Positions 45,501 to 58,569 are shown, numbered from the stretch's first letter. The stretch: 64,000 nucleotides of DNA from Arachnopeziza araneosa (GCA_003988855.1 QYAI01000121.1:235923-299922), one strand, 5' to 3'. Notes: generated by a model not told the origin, from the sequence alone. A program made the numbers and translations.

Positions 45501-48500
45501 TACTATGCCCAGGCAAAATCTATCTCTTGAATTATGGTCTGGCTCATTTAACCTCGCCGTCACTGGTAAACTCCATCTTATTGCCTCTGTTAATATGTCA
45601 CCGGAAAACATAGGAATTGTTCCATCGATGTTCATTGATCGCATTGTTTCACTGACGCAGGAAGAGTTTTTGGCAAGTCGTCATTTGATTCAAGAGATCT
45701 GTCTTTCTGACTTCGTTTTGGATGATGCTGATGCTTTGCGACTTATTGAGCGTTCAGGAAAGATATTGTATTCTGACGACTTCGACCGATGTGAGGTCGC
45801 ACTATCATGTTGTGTTGAGATACTCGCAAACCTGGATCGTCTGTGGTCATCCTCTGACGGAAGTGACGTTGCGGATTTAGCATTTCAGATTTATCAGTGG
45901 CTCATAAAGATAGCTTTAGGGAAAGGTGTGGCGTCACCTGACGTTCAACGACACATATCCAGGCTACTCTTGGGTCTATTACGAACTAATCCGGATTACG
46001 AAACTTCGGATGATATCCCATCTCCCCGCTCAAGTCTCTTCGGTATACTCCATGCAAGCGCTGCGCCTGTCAAATTCTATATCGGCACTCGAATTAATGA
46101 GATTTTTGAATTATTCAGTCTTAAAGATCACGATGCAATATTTGTTGACATTCTTGAGAACTTGCCCTCTGATAAAGATTGGATTGAAGGAATCTCATTC
46201 CGACTTTTTGTACTTGCACGGCTCGGATCAGTGTGGCCAACTCTGCTTCGCCGTTCCATATACCACATTTTTGAGACTCCCGGGCGAGTACCAGGTTGCT
46301 TGCAATATGCTACAAGATGTTTGGAAGATATGGCATCCACACTAGCAGTCACTGATGCACGAGAGCTGTTTACATTATTTGCTGGGCAGTTGCTCTACAC
46401 CTGGCTGGATTTCGCAGATATCAAGGACATCCCATATCAGATATTTGGATTTACAAGTCTTCGCGAACTTGTAGAGAGCGCCAAAGCAGAAGCGACTGCA
46501 TTGATGATAATGCGAGGGCAAGACGAAGCCGTTCCCCGCCTAGCCGCTATTCTTGGGCTTGGGGAAATCGAATTATTGCAAATCTCATTCTCCAAGGTCA
46601 TGGCATACACCGTTGCGCATACCATTAGCACTCCTCCCCAAGATGGGACTAAGAAGCAAACTACTGGCGAGGCTCGTGTGAAGAAATGTCTTGGGCCAGA
46701 AATTTTCAATGAATGTGTCAATCATCAATTTGCCGACATTATCGCGGTGTTCTTCACCATACTTGATCAGGACTCGCCTATTGAGAAATATCTCCTGAAA
46801 AGTCAAAATCTAAGTTCAGCAGCCAAGATTCTGGGAAAGATTAAGAAATTGTCTTCGTCTGATAGATCGCTGCCACCTAATCGGCAGCCAGCATTTAAGG
46901 CCAAATTCCTTTCTGCTGAAATAGAGCACATGTGTCGGAAGACGGAGCATGAGTCCTCAAGTTTGTACACCGCAGCCTTGGTTACCTTCATTGTCAGAAA
47001 ACTTCTCGAACTCATACAGCCTGCTCTTGGATCCCTCCATGCATGTGCAGTCTTACGCAAAATTCGAGTCGTAGTATCGCTGGCTGGAGATGCAGCCATT
47101 CAAGGTTACCCTTTGGAAATGCTCCTGCAGTCTATTAGGCCATTCGTGAAGGATTCTGAGTGTGCAGATGACGCGATTGGAATCCTACAATATCTTCTGG
47201 GTGCTGGAACGGTATATCTCTTACAAGTTCCTTCCTTTGTAGCGGGCGTTGCTCTCTCCATTCTGGGTTCACTTACATCCTTCTTGGATACTACCAAGGC
47301 TAGTACTACTCAGGAGAGCCAACACAAGAAGTCCTTATCCAAAGCTCAAGAGTTTCATAAATGGATGGATCAGTATCTCCTAAATTATAATTCACCTGTA
47401 TTAAAAAGTGCCCAGTCAAGAAAAACATTTCAACTGTTGATTGAATCTGCTCTTTCGGCTAGCCCTGTCGGAAATGCAGATCGAGACACTGCAGAAAGCC
47501 GTTTGCTTCTTCAGCTTTTAAAAGACGAACAGACGGAGGATTTACTAAGTCGCCCTTCTCGAGAACTCGCTTTGTCGATGCTGAGTTCTGACTTTCGGAG
47601 CCCAGCTTCATTTCGCAATGATCTTCTTGGCAGTGATGAACTATCAATGGCCTATGCATCAGTAGTTTGGAAAACTTGTCGGGGCGCTGCCAGTAAACAG
47701 TATCAATGCTGGGGTGCTAGAGTCCTTGGTCGAGCTTTTGCTGCATCTGGTCATGTCCATGAGGAACTTCTTCACGAATCCGGCCTTTCTCAAATTCGAA
47801 ATCCTGCTTTCACAGATGTGGAAGATGATTCTATCACAGCTGTGCTAAGTCTTCTACAAGAGCTGACCTTGGTACATGACGTAGGCGTTGCTGGGGTTGC
47901 TGAGTCTGCACTCCGGTTCATTTTGGCAAATGCAGATGAAGCTCTGATTGCCACATGCCAAAAAGCTATAGTGGATTCTTTGCTGACAGCTTCTTCTTGG
48001 GCACCGTATCAGATCCCCCCTACAGATATGCCTGTGCACGATGCAGAAACAGCACGACTTTTATATCTTCAGACACAGGATGCAATCACTGAAGATCACT
48101 GGCTACGAGAATTCTCCTGTGCTGTTGCTCAATCAGTCCCGAACGATCCCATTTTAGGTGCTTTGGTACCTGTTCTATCGAAAGTGCCGGGTTTTGCTGA
48201 TCGTGCATTTCCGTTCATTCTTCATCTAGTCCTTTCGACGCCATATGAAGGTCATCGAATCAGTAAAAAAGAACTTTCAGCATCTTTCATGAGGTGGCTT
48301 GGTAATCCTGAAATTGTTCCTAAGAACAACTTGAAAATGATCATCGACTCAATCATTTACCTACGTACTCAGCCAATGCCATCGGAAAAGACATCTGCTG
48401 AACGGGCTCACTGGCTTGATATTGATTACGTCAAAGCTTCTAAAGCTGCTACATTTTGTGGCATGTTTAAAACGGCCCTCCTTTTCTTTGAAGAGTTTTA

Positions 48501-51500
48501 CTCTCAGCCTGTCAAATCTTCTCGACGATCATCAACTCTTAAGAGCATACAAGAGCCATCTGAATACTCCCGTGAAGCATTACTTGAGATCTACGAAAAC
48601 ATTGATGACCCAGACCTTTACTATGGCGTCCGACAAAACTCCAATCTGAATACGATCTTGGCTCGTTTCGAATATGAAAAAGACGGGCCGAAAAGTCTGG
48701 CTTTTAGAGGAGCTCAATACGATAATCATGTGCGTCGTCATAATCTAGAAGCGGCTGAAGATGTCCAGTCTCTAGTGAAGGCCCTTGATGTTTTGGATCT
48801 GAACGGGCTGTCAAATTCCCTCTTACAGGCTCAACAATTGGTCGGTATAACGCCTTCCGCACTAAAGTCCATGTTCCAGACGGCCCGGAAGCTGGAGCAG
48901 TGGGATATACCTGCCCCAAGCAATTGTAGCAATGACGCAGTAGCTCTTTACAAAGTGTTCCAAGCAGTTCAGACAGCTGTAGATCAGCGAACAATTCTCA
49001 ACGCGGTAAATGAAGGCTTGGAATATACCATGAGCAACCTTGTAGGCGACAAATTAAGTGCAACTGCGCTTCACGAGTCCCTGCAAACTCTCGCTGCCCT
49101 AGTCGAGATTGATGAAGTTCTGAGTGCTTGTGGTTCTGAACAGTTTGAGGAAGTGTTTTCAAGATTTCAAAATCGATCTACATGGATGAAAGTTGGAAGG
49201 TAGGCTTGGTTCCCTAACAACTTCTCTAATTGAGTGTTACTTACATCTATAGATTTGACGACATTAGTCAGATTATTTCATGCAGAGGGACATCACTGAG
49301 CACACTAAGTCAAAAGCCTAAACTTCGGGATATTGTTCAGGTTAACGCACTTGACTGTCGTCTTGTGGAAATCAATACGGCATTGTTGGCCGCAAGAATC
49401 AATCGTTCCCATAATGTCCTCCAGGAATCGCTCTCCTTAGCCACATCTATGATCGATCTTATCAAACCTTGTCATGAAGTTGGTGTTAATGCTGAAGTTG
49501 CTATTCATCTGGAAGCTGCAAATGCCCTGTGGGATCAAGGGGAGATGTCTTCGTCGATTGGGATGTTGCAAGTACTGGATAATCCTGCTGCCCTCAAGAC
49601 TCAGACTATTCCCGTAGGCCGATCTCATTTGCTGTCTAAAATAGGGCATCAAATATCTGTTGCTAGACTGGAGAAACCTGATCAGATAATTGAAAATTAT
49701 CTTAAACCAGCTATCGCAGAATTGAAAGGTAAAACTACCGGAAGTGAAGCTGGACAAGTACTCCATCAATTTGCAACCTTCTGCGATCAGCAACTTCATG
49801 ATACAGACAGCCTCGAAGACTTGGAGCGACTAGAACGTTTGAGCCAAAATAAGGCTGAAGAGGTGAAAATGTATGACAAGCTAATAAGCGCCGCCTCTTC
49901 AAGCAACGAGAAGAAAAAATACCAGAGTTATCAAAATAAATCGAAAACTTGGCTTAAACTCGACCAGGAAGAGCTTCGACGGCACAGGACGAGTAGAGAC
50001 GTGTTTCTGCGACAGTGTCTGGAAAACTACCTGCTCGCCTTGGCCGCTTCGGATGACCACAACAACAACGCTCTCCGCTTCTCCGCGCTATGGCTCCAGC
50101 ACTCTGAAAAAGAGATTGCTAATGAAGCTGTTTCTAGCTATTTGGACAGAGTGCCCAGCAGGAAATTTGCGCCTTTGATGAATCAACTTACCTCGCGACT
50201 TCAGGACAACGACTCCAAGTTCCAACAACTGATGTTTTCTCTCGTGCTTAAAATATGCACAGAGCATCCATACCATGGCATGTACCAGATTTATACTGGT
50301 TTTAAGACACATGCCAACGCTAAAGATGAGTCTGCTATCTCGAGAAGAGGCGCGGCAATGAAAGTTGCAAAGAGTCTCTCGGCAGCAAGCAGCACCAAGC
50401 TAATATGGACTGCAATATTGCATACAAGTAATGCTTATTGTAACCTTGCTGGAGAGAAGGACGAGGCGAGATATAGATCAGGAAGGAAAATTCTTCTCAA
50501 AGACTCAACCATGGCATATGCTCTGACACAGAGTCTTATCAAATATAGAATACCACCACCGACTATGAAGATCGCACTGGCAGCAAATTCTGATTATTCT
50601 AATATACCAGTCGCTATCGGTTTATATCCTGAGTTTACAATAGCATCTGGAGTGAGTGCGCCGAAGATTATAACAATCCGAGTGGAAGACGGTAGCAAAT
50701 CGAAGCAACTGGTAAGTCTTCGACGTATATTCCGCGTCACTTGCTAATCTTTTTGGATAGGTCAAAGGAGGAAATGATGATCTCCGTCAAGATGCTATCA
50801 TGGAACAAGTATTTGAGCAAGTGAACGAGTTACTCAAGACGCATAGGTCAACACAACAACGAAATCTCAGCATTCGGACATACAGGGTCCTCCCACTCAC
50901 AAATATTGCGGGAGTGATTGAGTTTGTACCCGAAACCGTGCCTTTTCACGAATATTTAATGCCTGCCCACGAGAGGCACTATCCCAAGGATTTGAAAGGA
51001 GCTGATTGTCGGAGAGAGATTGGAAGCGTACAACAACAATCTGTCGAGGTACGACTTAAAAAGTTCCGCAGTGTTATGGATAGGTTCCATCCAGTTATGA
51101 GGTATTTTTTCACCGAGAATTTTGTCGACCCGGATGAGTGGTTTGTGAAGAGGTTGGCCTACACTCGTAGCACTGCTGCTATCTCTATACTTGGTCACAT
51201 TCTGGGGCTTGGTGATAGACATGGTCATAATATCCTCTTGGACACAAAGAGTGGAGAGGTAGTCCATATTGATCTCGGGGTTGCATTTGAGATGGGGAGA
51301 ATTCTCCCAGTCCCTGAATTGGTACCCTTCCGCTTGACTCGGGATATTGTCGATGGGATGGGTATTACCACGACGGATGGCGTCTTCCGCCGCTGCTGCG
51401 AATGCACCCTGGAAACGTTGCGAGAAGAAGTTTACAGCATCATGAGCATTCTCGACGTTCTTCGATACGATCCGCTCTACACGTGGTCCATCTCCCCTAT

Positions 51501-51788
51501 CCGTTTGGCGAAATTACAAGAAGGTCAAAGTGCAGCCCTAGAAGTGGCAGAGGCGGGTCGTGCTGTCACTAAACCCAAAGGAGTGGTCAATGAACCAGGT
51601 GAAGCTGATCGAGCTCTGACTGTGGTAAACAAGAAGCTTTCGAAGACTTTAAGTGTGACGGCGACCGTCAATGACCTTATCAATCAAGCCATCGACGAGA
51701 AGAATCTGGCTGTATTATATTCAGGTAAGTGATTTCCATCTATGACGTCTACCTACTCACTCTTCCAGGTTGGGCTGCTTATGCGTGA
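42584..51788 (+). CDS. tel1: Tel1 (ATM-type) DNA damage checkpoint kinase
   Basis: Nine exons: 42584-42626, 42673-42723, 42772-42805, 42858-44255, 44304-44641, 44690-49199, 49253-50711, 50761-51724 and 51769-51788. All phases agree, and they encode 2938 residues. The three tiny first exons give MKEEGREFRLDGILESIE, then TEKTKGLNNLK and QPSNLNALTDKSYHRI, matching the TAN region at the Tel1 N-terminus. HEAT repeats and a FAT domain fill the middle. The PI3K-like kinase domain starts near residue 2600: NDDLRQDAIMEQ, catalytic loop GDRHGHN (about 2761) and activation DLG (about 2782), Leu instead of Phe as in ATM. The FATC domain ends LYSGWAAYA and is completed by a 20-nt last exon. Tel1 is recruited to DNA breaks and telomeres by the Mre11 complex. 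Confidence 0.96.
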
Positions 51789-52939
51789 GGTATTTTTCTA
51801 CGAGCGTGGGATGTGGGCGAGCTATTGCGAGGAGTGAGGGCGCCCAAGTTTTCATGGTCGGTGTGGAAAGAGATATTTGGTAATAAATGAATGGGACCCC
51901 GCGCGTTGCGGTGTATGAATTAGGAGACGGCGCCGTCCACAGCAGGTTCTTCTTCTTACTCGGGCCAGATGAGGAGCTGACGGCTCTTCATGGGATCTGC
52001 AATAAGTATATTGTCCAGCTTTGGAAGCCCTCGATTCCTCCTAGTGGAGAATGGGGAAGTCTCTGACTCGCGCAACTCGAGGCAGAAGTCCCAAAGCGGG
52101 GAATGCCTGCCAAGGTTCCCCAGATGGGTGCGCTGATAAGATGTCGTTTTTTCTTCTGTTGCAAGGGAGAGAACAAGGATTCGCCCATCTCACTTTGAGG
52201 CTGAGAAGAATGTTGGCATGTCATCTGCGTTGCTGTTGTACGTTGTTTGTTGTTTGTTGTTTGTTGTATGGTGTTGTGTTGTTGTTATTCGTTGAATAGC
52301 TCTGCGTGCTGGTAGTTATTCGTTGATTTGGCTCTGCGTGGGAGTTGTTCGCTGGCTGTTGTTTCTTGCCTTAGACGCGCGATTCGGACCGCACCCATCC
52401 TAGAAGGGGATTCTAGGGACCATTCAGGAATTCCGTCGTCACTAGTGTACCCCGCAAAACAACCCCGGCCATTCAGCAGTCACGCGAACCACACTGCCGG
52501 AGGTGCGTGTGCCCAGAAGGGAATGTGCTCCGTGCCTCGAGTCGATCGTTCATCAACTTGGTCTATTCTTCCTATCATAGCGCTTGTTCTTCTATTCCCC
52601 TTTGCACAAGTGTGCGCTCGTGAAGCTTCGTTCTGCCTGATAAGCCTCGGTGGTCTCATCGACCTGGCTCCCTTGTGCCTGAATGATCACCCAAAATCTC
52701 ATCTGCTAGCTTGAACTCCGCAGCCAAATTTGTGGAAAGATGGCTCCCCAAATCTTTTCCCCAAGAAGCAGACGAAAATGCCGAGGCGACACATGAGAAA
52801 AGTCCTCTCTACCTTTGTCTTGCTGTGATTTCGAGGTGAATAAGCATCATCACAATGTATTCAAATACAGTTGTGCCCCTAGCCAAGGTGCTGTATTCCA
52901 AACGGCCAAGGATTTTCCAGGTCTACTTTGCCTCTCATC
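51789..52939. other. Intergenic stretch between tel1 and the carboxylesterase gene
   Basis: About 1.15 kb. Short ttgttt-type repeats lie near 52240-52270. The plus frame at 52328-52714 has no conserved feature. It presumably holds the esterase promoter. Confidence 0.5.
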
Positions 52940-54628
52940 ATGAAGTTCATCCTCATCCTCTTGAGCATCCTTGATATCGCGGCCGCTGCTCCTGCTCTAA
53001 GAGCAGCTGCACCGGTAGTGACTATAGCGTCGCCAGCAGCGACTATCGTTGGCTCAACAAGCTCCTCAGTTGATACCTTCAATGGTATTCCATTTGCTCA
53101 ACCACCTACCGGCTCCCTCCGTCTCAAGCCCCCACAGGTAATAACTTCAAGCCTTGGGACCATCAAAGCAACGGCTATTCCTCGAGCATGTCCTCAGATG
53201 TTCTTTAGTGATGTAGGGGGGCTTACCGCACTGCTGGGTGAAGCCCTTGATACTCCTCTCTTCCAGACCATCACGGACGCTGGTGAAGATTGCCTGACTC
53301 TCAACGTCCAAAGACCATCAGGAACAACATCTTCATCCAAATTACCCGTCCTTTTCTGGATCTTTGGAGGTGGCTTTGAGTTGGGATCAACTTTGATGTA
53401 TGATGGTGCATCGCTTGTCGAGGAATCAGTCTCAGATGGCCAACCAATCGTCTTCGTCGCTGTGAATTACCGGGTTGGAGGATTCGGTTTCATGCCTGGA
53501 GCAGAGATTCTCGCTGACGGATCTGCTAATCTGGGACTACTCGACCAGAGGCTCGGTCTCAAATGGGTTGCTGATAACATCGCTGCTTTTGGTGGTGATC
53601 CCACCAAAGTCACCATCTGGGGCGAATCAGCTGGCTCTATATCTGTTATGGATCAAATGGCCCTTTACGATGGCGATAATAGCTACAATGGCAAACCCCT
53701 GTTTCGAGGCGCGATCATGAACTCGGGTAGTATGATACCTGCTGATCCCGTGGATTGCCCCAAAGGCCAAGTCGTCTACGACACGGTGGTTAAGACAGCA
53801 GGGTGTTCCGCCGCCGCCTCAACACTCGACTGTCTCCGCTCTCTCTCCTACGAAGACTTCCTAGCGGCAACCAACTCCGTCCCTAGCATCCTTTCCTACT
53901 CCTCCGTCGCACTCTCTTACCTTCCCCGTCCTGACGGCGTTGCCTTGACCGACTCCCCGGACGCTCTTATCGCAGCTGGAAAGTACGCCGCCGTGCCTAT
54001 GATAATCGGCGATCAAGAAGACGAGGGAACCATCTTCGCCCTGTTTCAAAGCAACATCTCCAACACAGCAGAGCTGGTCACTTATCTCAACACCTATTTC
54101 TTCCACGACGCCACAGCCGCGCAACTAGAAGCCATCGTAGCCACCTACCCCGACGACGCTTCAGACGGGAGTCCCTTCCGGACATCCATCCTGTACGAGC
54201 TCTACCCCGAGTACAAACGTCTCGCCGCCATCCTCGGCGATCTCACATTCACCCTCACCCGGCGCTTCTTCCTCGCCCTGACCAGCGCCCAGAACCCCTC
54301 GGTGCCATCGTGGTCCTACCTCTCCTCCTACGACTACGGCACCCCCTTCCTCGGCACCTTCCACGGCTCCGACATCCTGCAGGTCTTCTACGGCATCGAC
54401 CCCGACCTCGCGAGCGCCAGCGTCCGCAGCTACTACTACAGCTTCGTCTACAACCTCACCCCGAATCAGCCGGCTGCCGGCAAGACCACCTACGCCAACT
54501 GGCCCCAGTGGGCTGCCGGTAAGCAGCTGATGCAGTTCTATGCCTCGTCGAGTGACCTCCTCGCCGACACCTTTCGCAGCACCAGCTACGACTGGCTTGC
54601 CGCCAACGTGGCGGACCTGCATATCTGA
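52940..54628 (+). CDS. Secreted type-B carboxylesterase/lipase
   Basis: A single-exon gene of 562 residues starting at the ATG at 52940 with a signal peptide (MKFILILLSILDIAAAAP). It has the alpha/beta-hydrolase layout of the carboxylesterase family. The N-terminal signature EDCLTLNVQRPSG is present. The oxyanion-hole segment is FWIFGGGFELGS. The nucleophile Ser lies in GESAGS (about residue 230), the acidic residue in DQEDEGTIF (about 362) and the His in GTFHGSD (about 475). All three catalytic residues are present and length is normal. It should hydrolyse ester or lipid substrates outside the cell; the exact substrate is unknown. Codon use becomes GC-rich in the second half (about 53800-54600), unlike the first half. 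Confidence 0.94.
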   Translation: MKFILILLSILDIAAAAPALRAAAPVVTIASPAATIVGSTSSSVDTFNGIPFAQPPTGSLRLKPPQVITSSLGTIKATAIPRACPQMFFSDVGGLTALLGEALDTPLFQTITDAGEDCLTLNVQRPSGTTSSSKLPVLFWIFGGGFELGSTLMYDGASLVEESVSDGQPIVFVAVNYRVGGFGFMPGAEILADGSANLGLLDQRLGLKWVADNIAAFGGDPTKVTIWGESAGSISVMDQMALYDGDNSYNGKPLFRGAIMNSGSMIPADPVDCPKGQVVYDTVVKTAGCSAAASTLDCLRSLSYEDFLAATNSVPSILSYSSVALSYLPRPDGVALTDSPDALIAAGKYAAVPMIIGDQEDEGTIFALFQSNISNTAELVTYLNTYFFHDATAAQLEAIVATYPDDASDGSPFRTSILYELYPEYKRLAAILGDLTFTLTRRFFLALTSAQNPSVPSWSYLSSYDYGTPFLGTFHGSDILQVFYGIDPDLASASVRSYYYSFVYNLTPNQPAAGKTTYANWPQWAAGKQLMQFYASSSDLLADTFRSTSYDWLAANVADLHI

Positions 54629-55048
54629 TCTGCTTTTGGATGCGTTGCGGGGTCTGGTTTATCAATTGGAGTGCGTGGCTTGGCATGGGATGGCACGGCG
54701 TTTGGTTGGGAGACTCGTTTTGATCAGAGGGGGGTCGGAAAAAACAATCGTGCTTATTTTGAATGCTATCCTTGATCTGAACCAGGAGATTCTCAGCTGT
54801 CTCATCTGATACGTGATTCATTTTGATGTACTGGTGCATGTGAAAGAACCAATCTCGTCGTCCTCAATCGTAGCATCGGATCTCGTGACGAGATCATCAA
54901 GAGTTTTGGGCGCTTGATACGGGAATCGGAAAACTTTACAGGACTCTCGGAAAGAATAGCACTGGTACTTGGAGCAAGAGTTGACAAGAAATCTTGACGC
55001 GTGCCCGCGGAGACGAGAATTAGTTTCTGAGATATCGTTCGGTTCATC
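54629..55048. other. Convergent intergenic stretch
   Basis: Lies between the 3' ends of the esterase gene (plus) and the UPF0052 gene (minus). It should hold both transcription ends. No hairpin terminator is expected in a nuclear fungal gene and I see no other feature. Confidence 0.5.
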
Positions 55049-56707
55049 TCACCTCTCCGCGCCTCCAACGCCTAATGTATTCCTCCGACTCACACCCCCC
55101 ATCCCACTCCCCACGCCGATAACCGCCGCCAGGGCCTGTCCCAGGGCCTGCCCATCATAGATCATGCCGCCGTCCCCTCCATCCGCGTCATTCCTCCTGC
55201 CGTACACACGGACGCACTCGATTCCGCACTTGGCGAGCTCCTCCTTCTCCACTGCCGGGGTGCCGTCACCCTGGAGATAGATGATGTGCGTGACATATTC
55301 GCGCCACCTGTCTTCTCCCATCGGGTCCTGGCCCTGCCCGGTGCAAGCGTCCACGATGGCCTTGACGAAATCCTTGGCGCCGAAGAGCACGTCGTTGGCG
55401 GCGCGGGTCTCGCGATCCAGACTCCCGTTCAGGATCAAGATCTTGTACTTCACGCCCCCGGATGCGATCCTCCGTCCGACGTCCCGCAGGATGAGGCAGG
55501 GCATGATGGAGGTGTAGAGACTGCCGATGGAATACACCACGGCGCCGGCGGAGTCGAGCGAGGTGAGGACGCGCGGGTTGGCCGAGGGCCGGATCTCTTG
55601 CCCGTACGGGTTGATGTACCAGATTCGTGTGATCCGCGATGGCAGGTCTACCGTGTGCGTCTTGGCGAACTCAATGTATTGTTTACGGAGGGTGGGGAGG
55701 GTGCCTGGGAGATTGGCATCTTCGATAGCGTCGTCGTGGTCGTCTGGGCTTAGAGGGAGGAAGGGGGAGGGCAGATGTGAGAAGCTGGTTCCTGAAATGA
55801 TGATGCTGGGTGGGTCTTCGCCGGAAGGGGTAGATGGGAGGGGTGTGAATGATGGCGGTGCGGTTGCTGATGGGGCAGAGGGGTGGGAGATGCTGTTTTG
55901 GCCGGTGATGACGGTGCCATCTTCTAATCCTGCACTGATGTGATGGGAGAAGTTGGAGTTGATAGCTGGTATGACTTCTACATTTGACGACACGCCAGTG
56001 ATTGCTCCCAGGAGGTAAATAGCCGACTCGAAACTCCCTGTGAATAATCTGGCTCCTGTGAGAAATAGATTCCCTACAGAAGCGGACTGGAAGTTGAAGG
56101 ATGAGGTCGGTCGAACTCGTTTGATGAGCTCGAGGTTTACAGCATTGAGAAAAGAGCGGATGAGTTCCCGTTTGGAGGCTGAGATGTCGTTCCATAGTGC
56201 ATGCCGAGATTCGACAATATCAAGCCATTCGTGCCGTGCAGTGATAGGCGAGGAGGAGAGGCGGTGGTTGAAGAACGATTTGAGAGCAGTACTCTCAGGG
56301 GAGTTGGAGGATGGGATGAGGCGGACCAGACGACCTGTGGTTGTTTGTTAGATAGAATCTTGATGATACAATAGAGAAATAAGTAGGGTTCGTTGAAAAT
56401 CTTCATCATAATCACTATGAGAAGAGGGAAGAGAAGATTTGGATATGAGATGAAAACTCACTCCTGACATCACCAATCCCAGGCCCACCAAAAACACGAA
56501 TCAGCTCGCTCGTCGAACCGCCATTATCACTGATAGGAATGATACTATTCCCACCTCATATCAGTATCATCTCTCTCAGCCTCAATCGAATTGCACTCAC
56601 TAACTCAAAGAACAGCCTTTATCATCAGCCACCTTCCCAAACACATCAACGAGGTTGTTGGCCGCGCTACCACCAGAGAAGACGACGATGTGGCGTTTGT
56701 TACTCAT
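55049..56707 (-). CDS. UPF0052/CofD-like family protein
   Basis: Three exons: 56707-56601, 56544-56462 and 56334-55049, with introns of 56 and 127 nt, encoding 491 residues. The N-terminal glycine-rich loop (HIVVFSGGSAANNLV) and the segment PISDNGGSTSELIRVFGGPG are the hallmark of the CofD/YvcK family, and both exon junctions run through conserved blocks. The later SVGNLFLTGAR is also conserved. The middle holds a Pro/Ser-rich, probably disordered insertion. Bacterial and archaeal relatives transfer phospholactate to F420 precursors or bind UDP-sugars (YvcK). Fungi do not make F420, so the fungal role is unknown and nucleotide-sugar binding is the likelier guess. Confidence 0.92.
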
Positions 56708-57502
56708 TCTGACTCCGTTGCTTCCTCCTCGTGGAGAAGGACAAGCTCATCTTTGAGAGAGGAGAGCTGTGAGCGGATGAGCTTGGGCTGGCTACTTAAG
56801 ATACGAGACGGGAGCTAGTTGAGATGTTGACAGTTTTCCTGGTCGAGGGATGAGTCAATCCCTGATGCGAGTGAGATTCTGAGAACAGAGATCTGGCATT
56901 TGACAAATATTGGGGCTTAGATGTGCCTCTGGCAAAGCTTCAAGATATCGATTTTGTTCAATTCTGTTTCCGTCCTAAAGGTTGAGGCTGTGTCACATGA
57001 TATATTGCGGCTTTCATCTCATTTCTAGCTTAATAGGGTTGAGCATTTGATATTTCTGTTTCACATATTTAATTGTATTGAAGTACAAAAAGGAACCGAT
57101 ATAAAACCCTGCGGTTATTAAAGACTTGATCTGATCACGTGATATACATTGGCTTCAGGTTGTCAAACCAAGTTGCGTCAATGATGCAACCAGAGAGGGT
57201 GATAAGTAGGGAGATATAAAGCCTAAATATAAATAGCTTGGGGTATAACGAGCATGAAGACGCTTACAAAGTGCACATAAACAGTTCGGACGAATATGAC
57301 AGAATAGTACACATGGTTTAGCAGAACTAGACCACCATCCTCATTCTTAACTGCAAAATCATCTTTGCGGAAGTTCTAATACCTTCACGTATGCAAAGAA
57401 TACAACGCCGTCTGATGCCTCATGATATCACCCGGAACGCCCCTAAATGCCAAACCACACTCCATAATACCGCCCATACAATTCTAACCATACACAAAGC
57501 TC
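56708..57502. other. Intergenic stretch, no supported gene
   Basis: Contains the promoter of the UPF0052 gene and the 3' region of the RING gene. AT-rich around 57000-57250. No gene, repeat or RNA seen. Confidence 0.55.
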
Positions 57503-58569
57503 TTACTTTATCTTTGATGGTTGTTTCCCTTTCCTATTCGCCGTCATAAGTTTCATCTCAAGCACAAAAACACCGTTCTTAGGTTGTTTAGAACCAGTCG
57601 TTCGTGGAAACGAAATCGCCGTTCGACAAACGGGACAGCATTTCTTGTCGCCTGCATGGAGAGCTTGGTGGAGACATTCCGAGCAGAACAGATGGCCTAT
57701 TTATGATGTTAGCCTTTATCCTCGTAGAGTTCTTAAACATGCATACCACAATGTGTAACTGTCAAGTCCGTCGGGCTGTCCATGCATATAATACATTGAA
57801 ACTCGGCCAGTTTAACAGGTTTGGTTGCCTCTGCTTGGTTTTGTGCTCTAATAGATTCCTCCTGCTCTTTTGCTTTCAAAGCTTCGTATTCAGCTTCGTT
57901 CTCCACGTCCACTAGATCCACCACCGCGATTTTGCTTAGATCATGGCTGCCTGATGATCTTGGGCGAGGGACTTTATTTGCTCTTCCAATATCTGGAGAC
58001 TCGGCTTTTCGTTTTCTGGATAGTTGTGCTGTTCTCAGCGGTGATGACGCTGTTAGATCGACGATAGAGGAGCGTGTGGACATAGAGCGGTTGTTGTTGC
58101 TGTTGGCTGTGGGACGAGGAGGCATGATGTCTCGAGGCGGCGTGTCTTGTAGATCGAGAAAGGAGTCAAATGGATCTGAAGAGTCAGACTCGTCGATACC
58201 GAATTGTGATTGTAGTTGAGGATGTCGTGCCTGTTGGTTGGAAGGTGGCGGTTCCTGATTTTGAGGTTGTTCGTTGTCGGAGGATTGGGAAGAAAGTTGG
58301 GCGAAGGGATTTGGATTCTGGGACCACGACAAACCAGGGTTGAAGAGTTGGTCATGAAAATGAGGGAGGTTTTCGTTCTCTTCGAAGCTTTGAGAGGAGT
58401 TGAGTGGAGGGAGGGTCAGAGAGGAAGGAGACCATGGTGAGTCGGGTCCGAAGAGATCATTGTCGTCGTGTGGTGAATTGAAAGGCGAGGGGAGGCGCGC
58501 CCCTTGGTTAGTGAAATCGGAGAAGAATCCTCGAGAGCCATTGGAAGCTGCATGTCGACTGTCCTCCAT
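57503..58569 (-). CDS. Slx8-like RING-finger protein (putative SUMO-targeted ubiquitin ligase)
   Basis: Two exons: 58569-57747 and 57696-57503, with a 50-nt intron, encoding 338 residues. The N-terminal two thirds are Ser/Pro/Asn/Gln-rich and probably disordered. They contain short hydrophobic-acidic stretches such as SSIVDLT and IAVVDLVDV that resemble SUMO-interacting motifs. The C-terminal RING spans the junction: CIICMDSPTDLTVTHCG, then HLFCSECLHQ and CCPVCRTAI. This is the C3HC4 pattern of Slx8/RNF4-type ligases. Slx8 with Rfp/Slx5 ubiquitinates SUMO-modified proteins in DNA repair. The SUMO link here is inference from motif and layout. Confidence 0.82.

Noticed and set aside
52328..52714. 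128-codon plus-strand frame with one hydrophobic segment
   Set aside because: No conserved feature, in the upstream region of the esterase gene; the hydrophobic segment alone is weak evidence.
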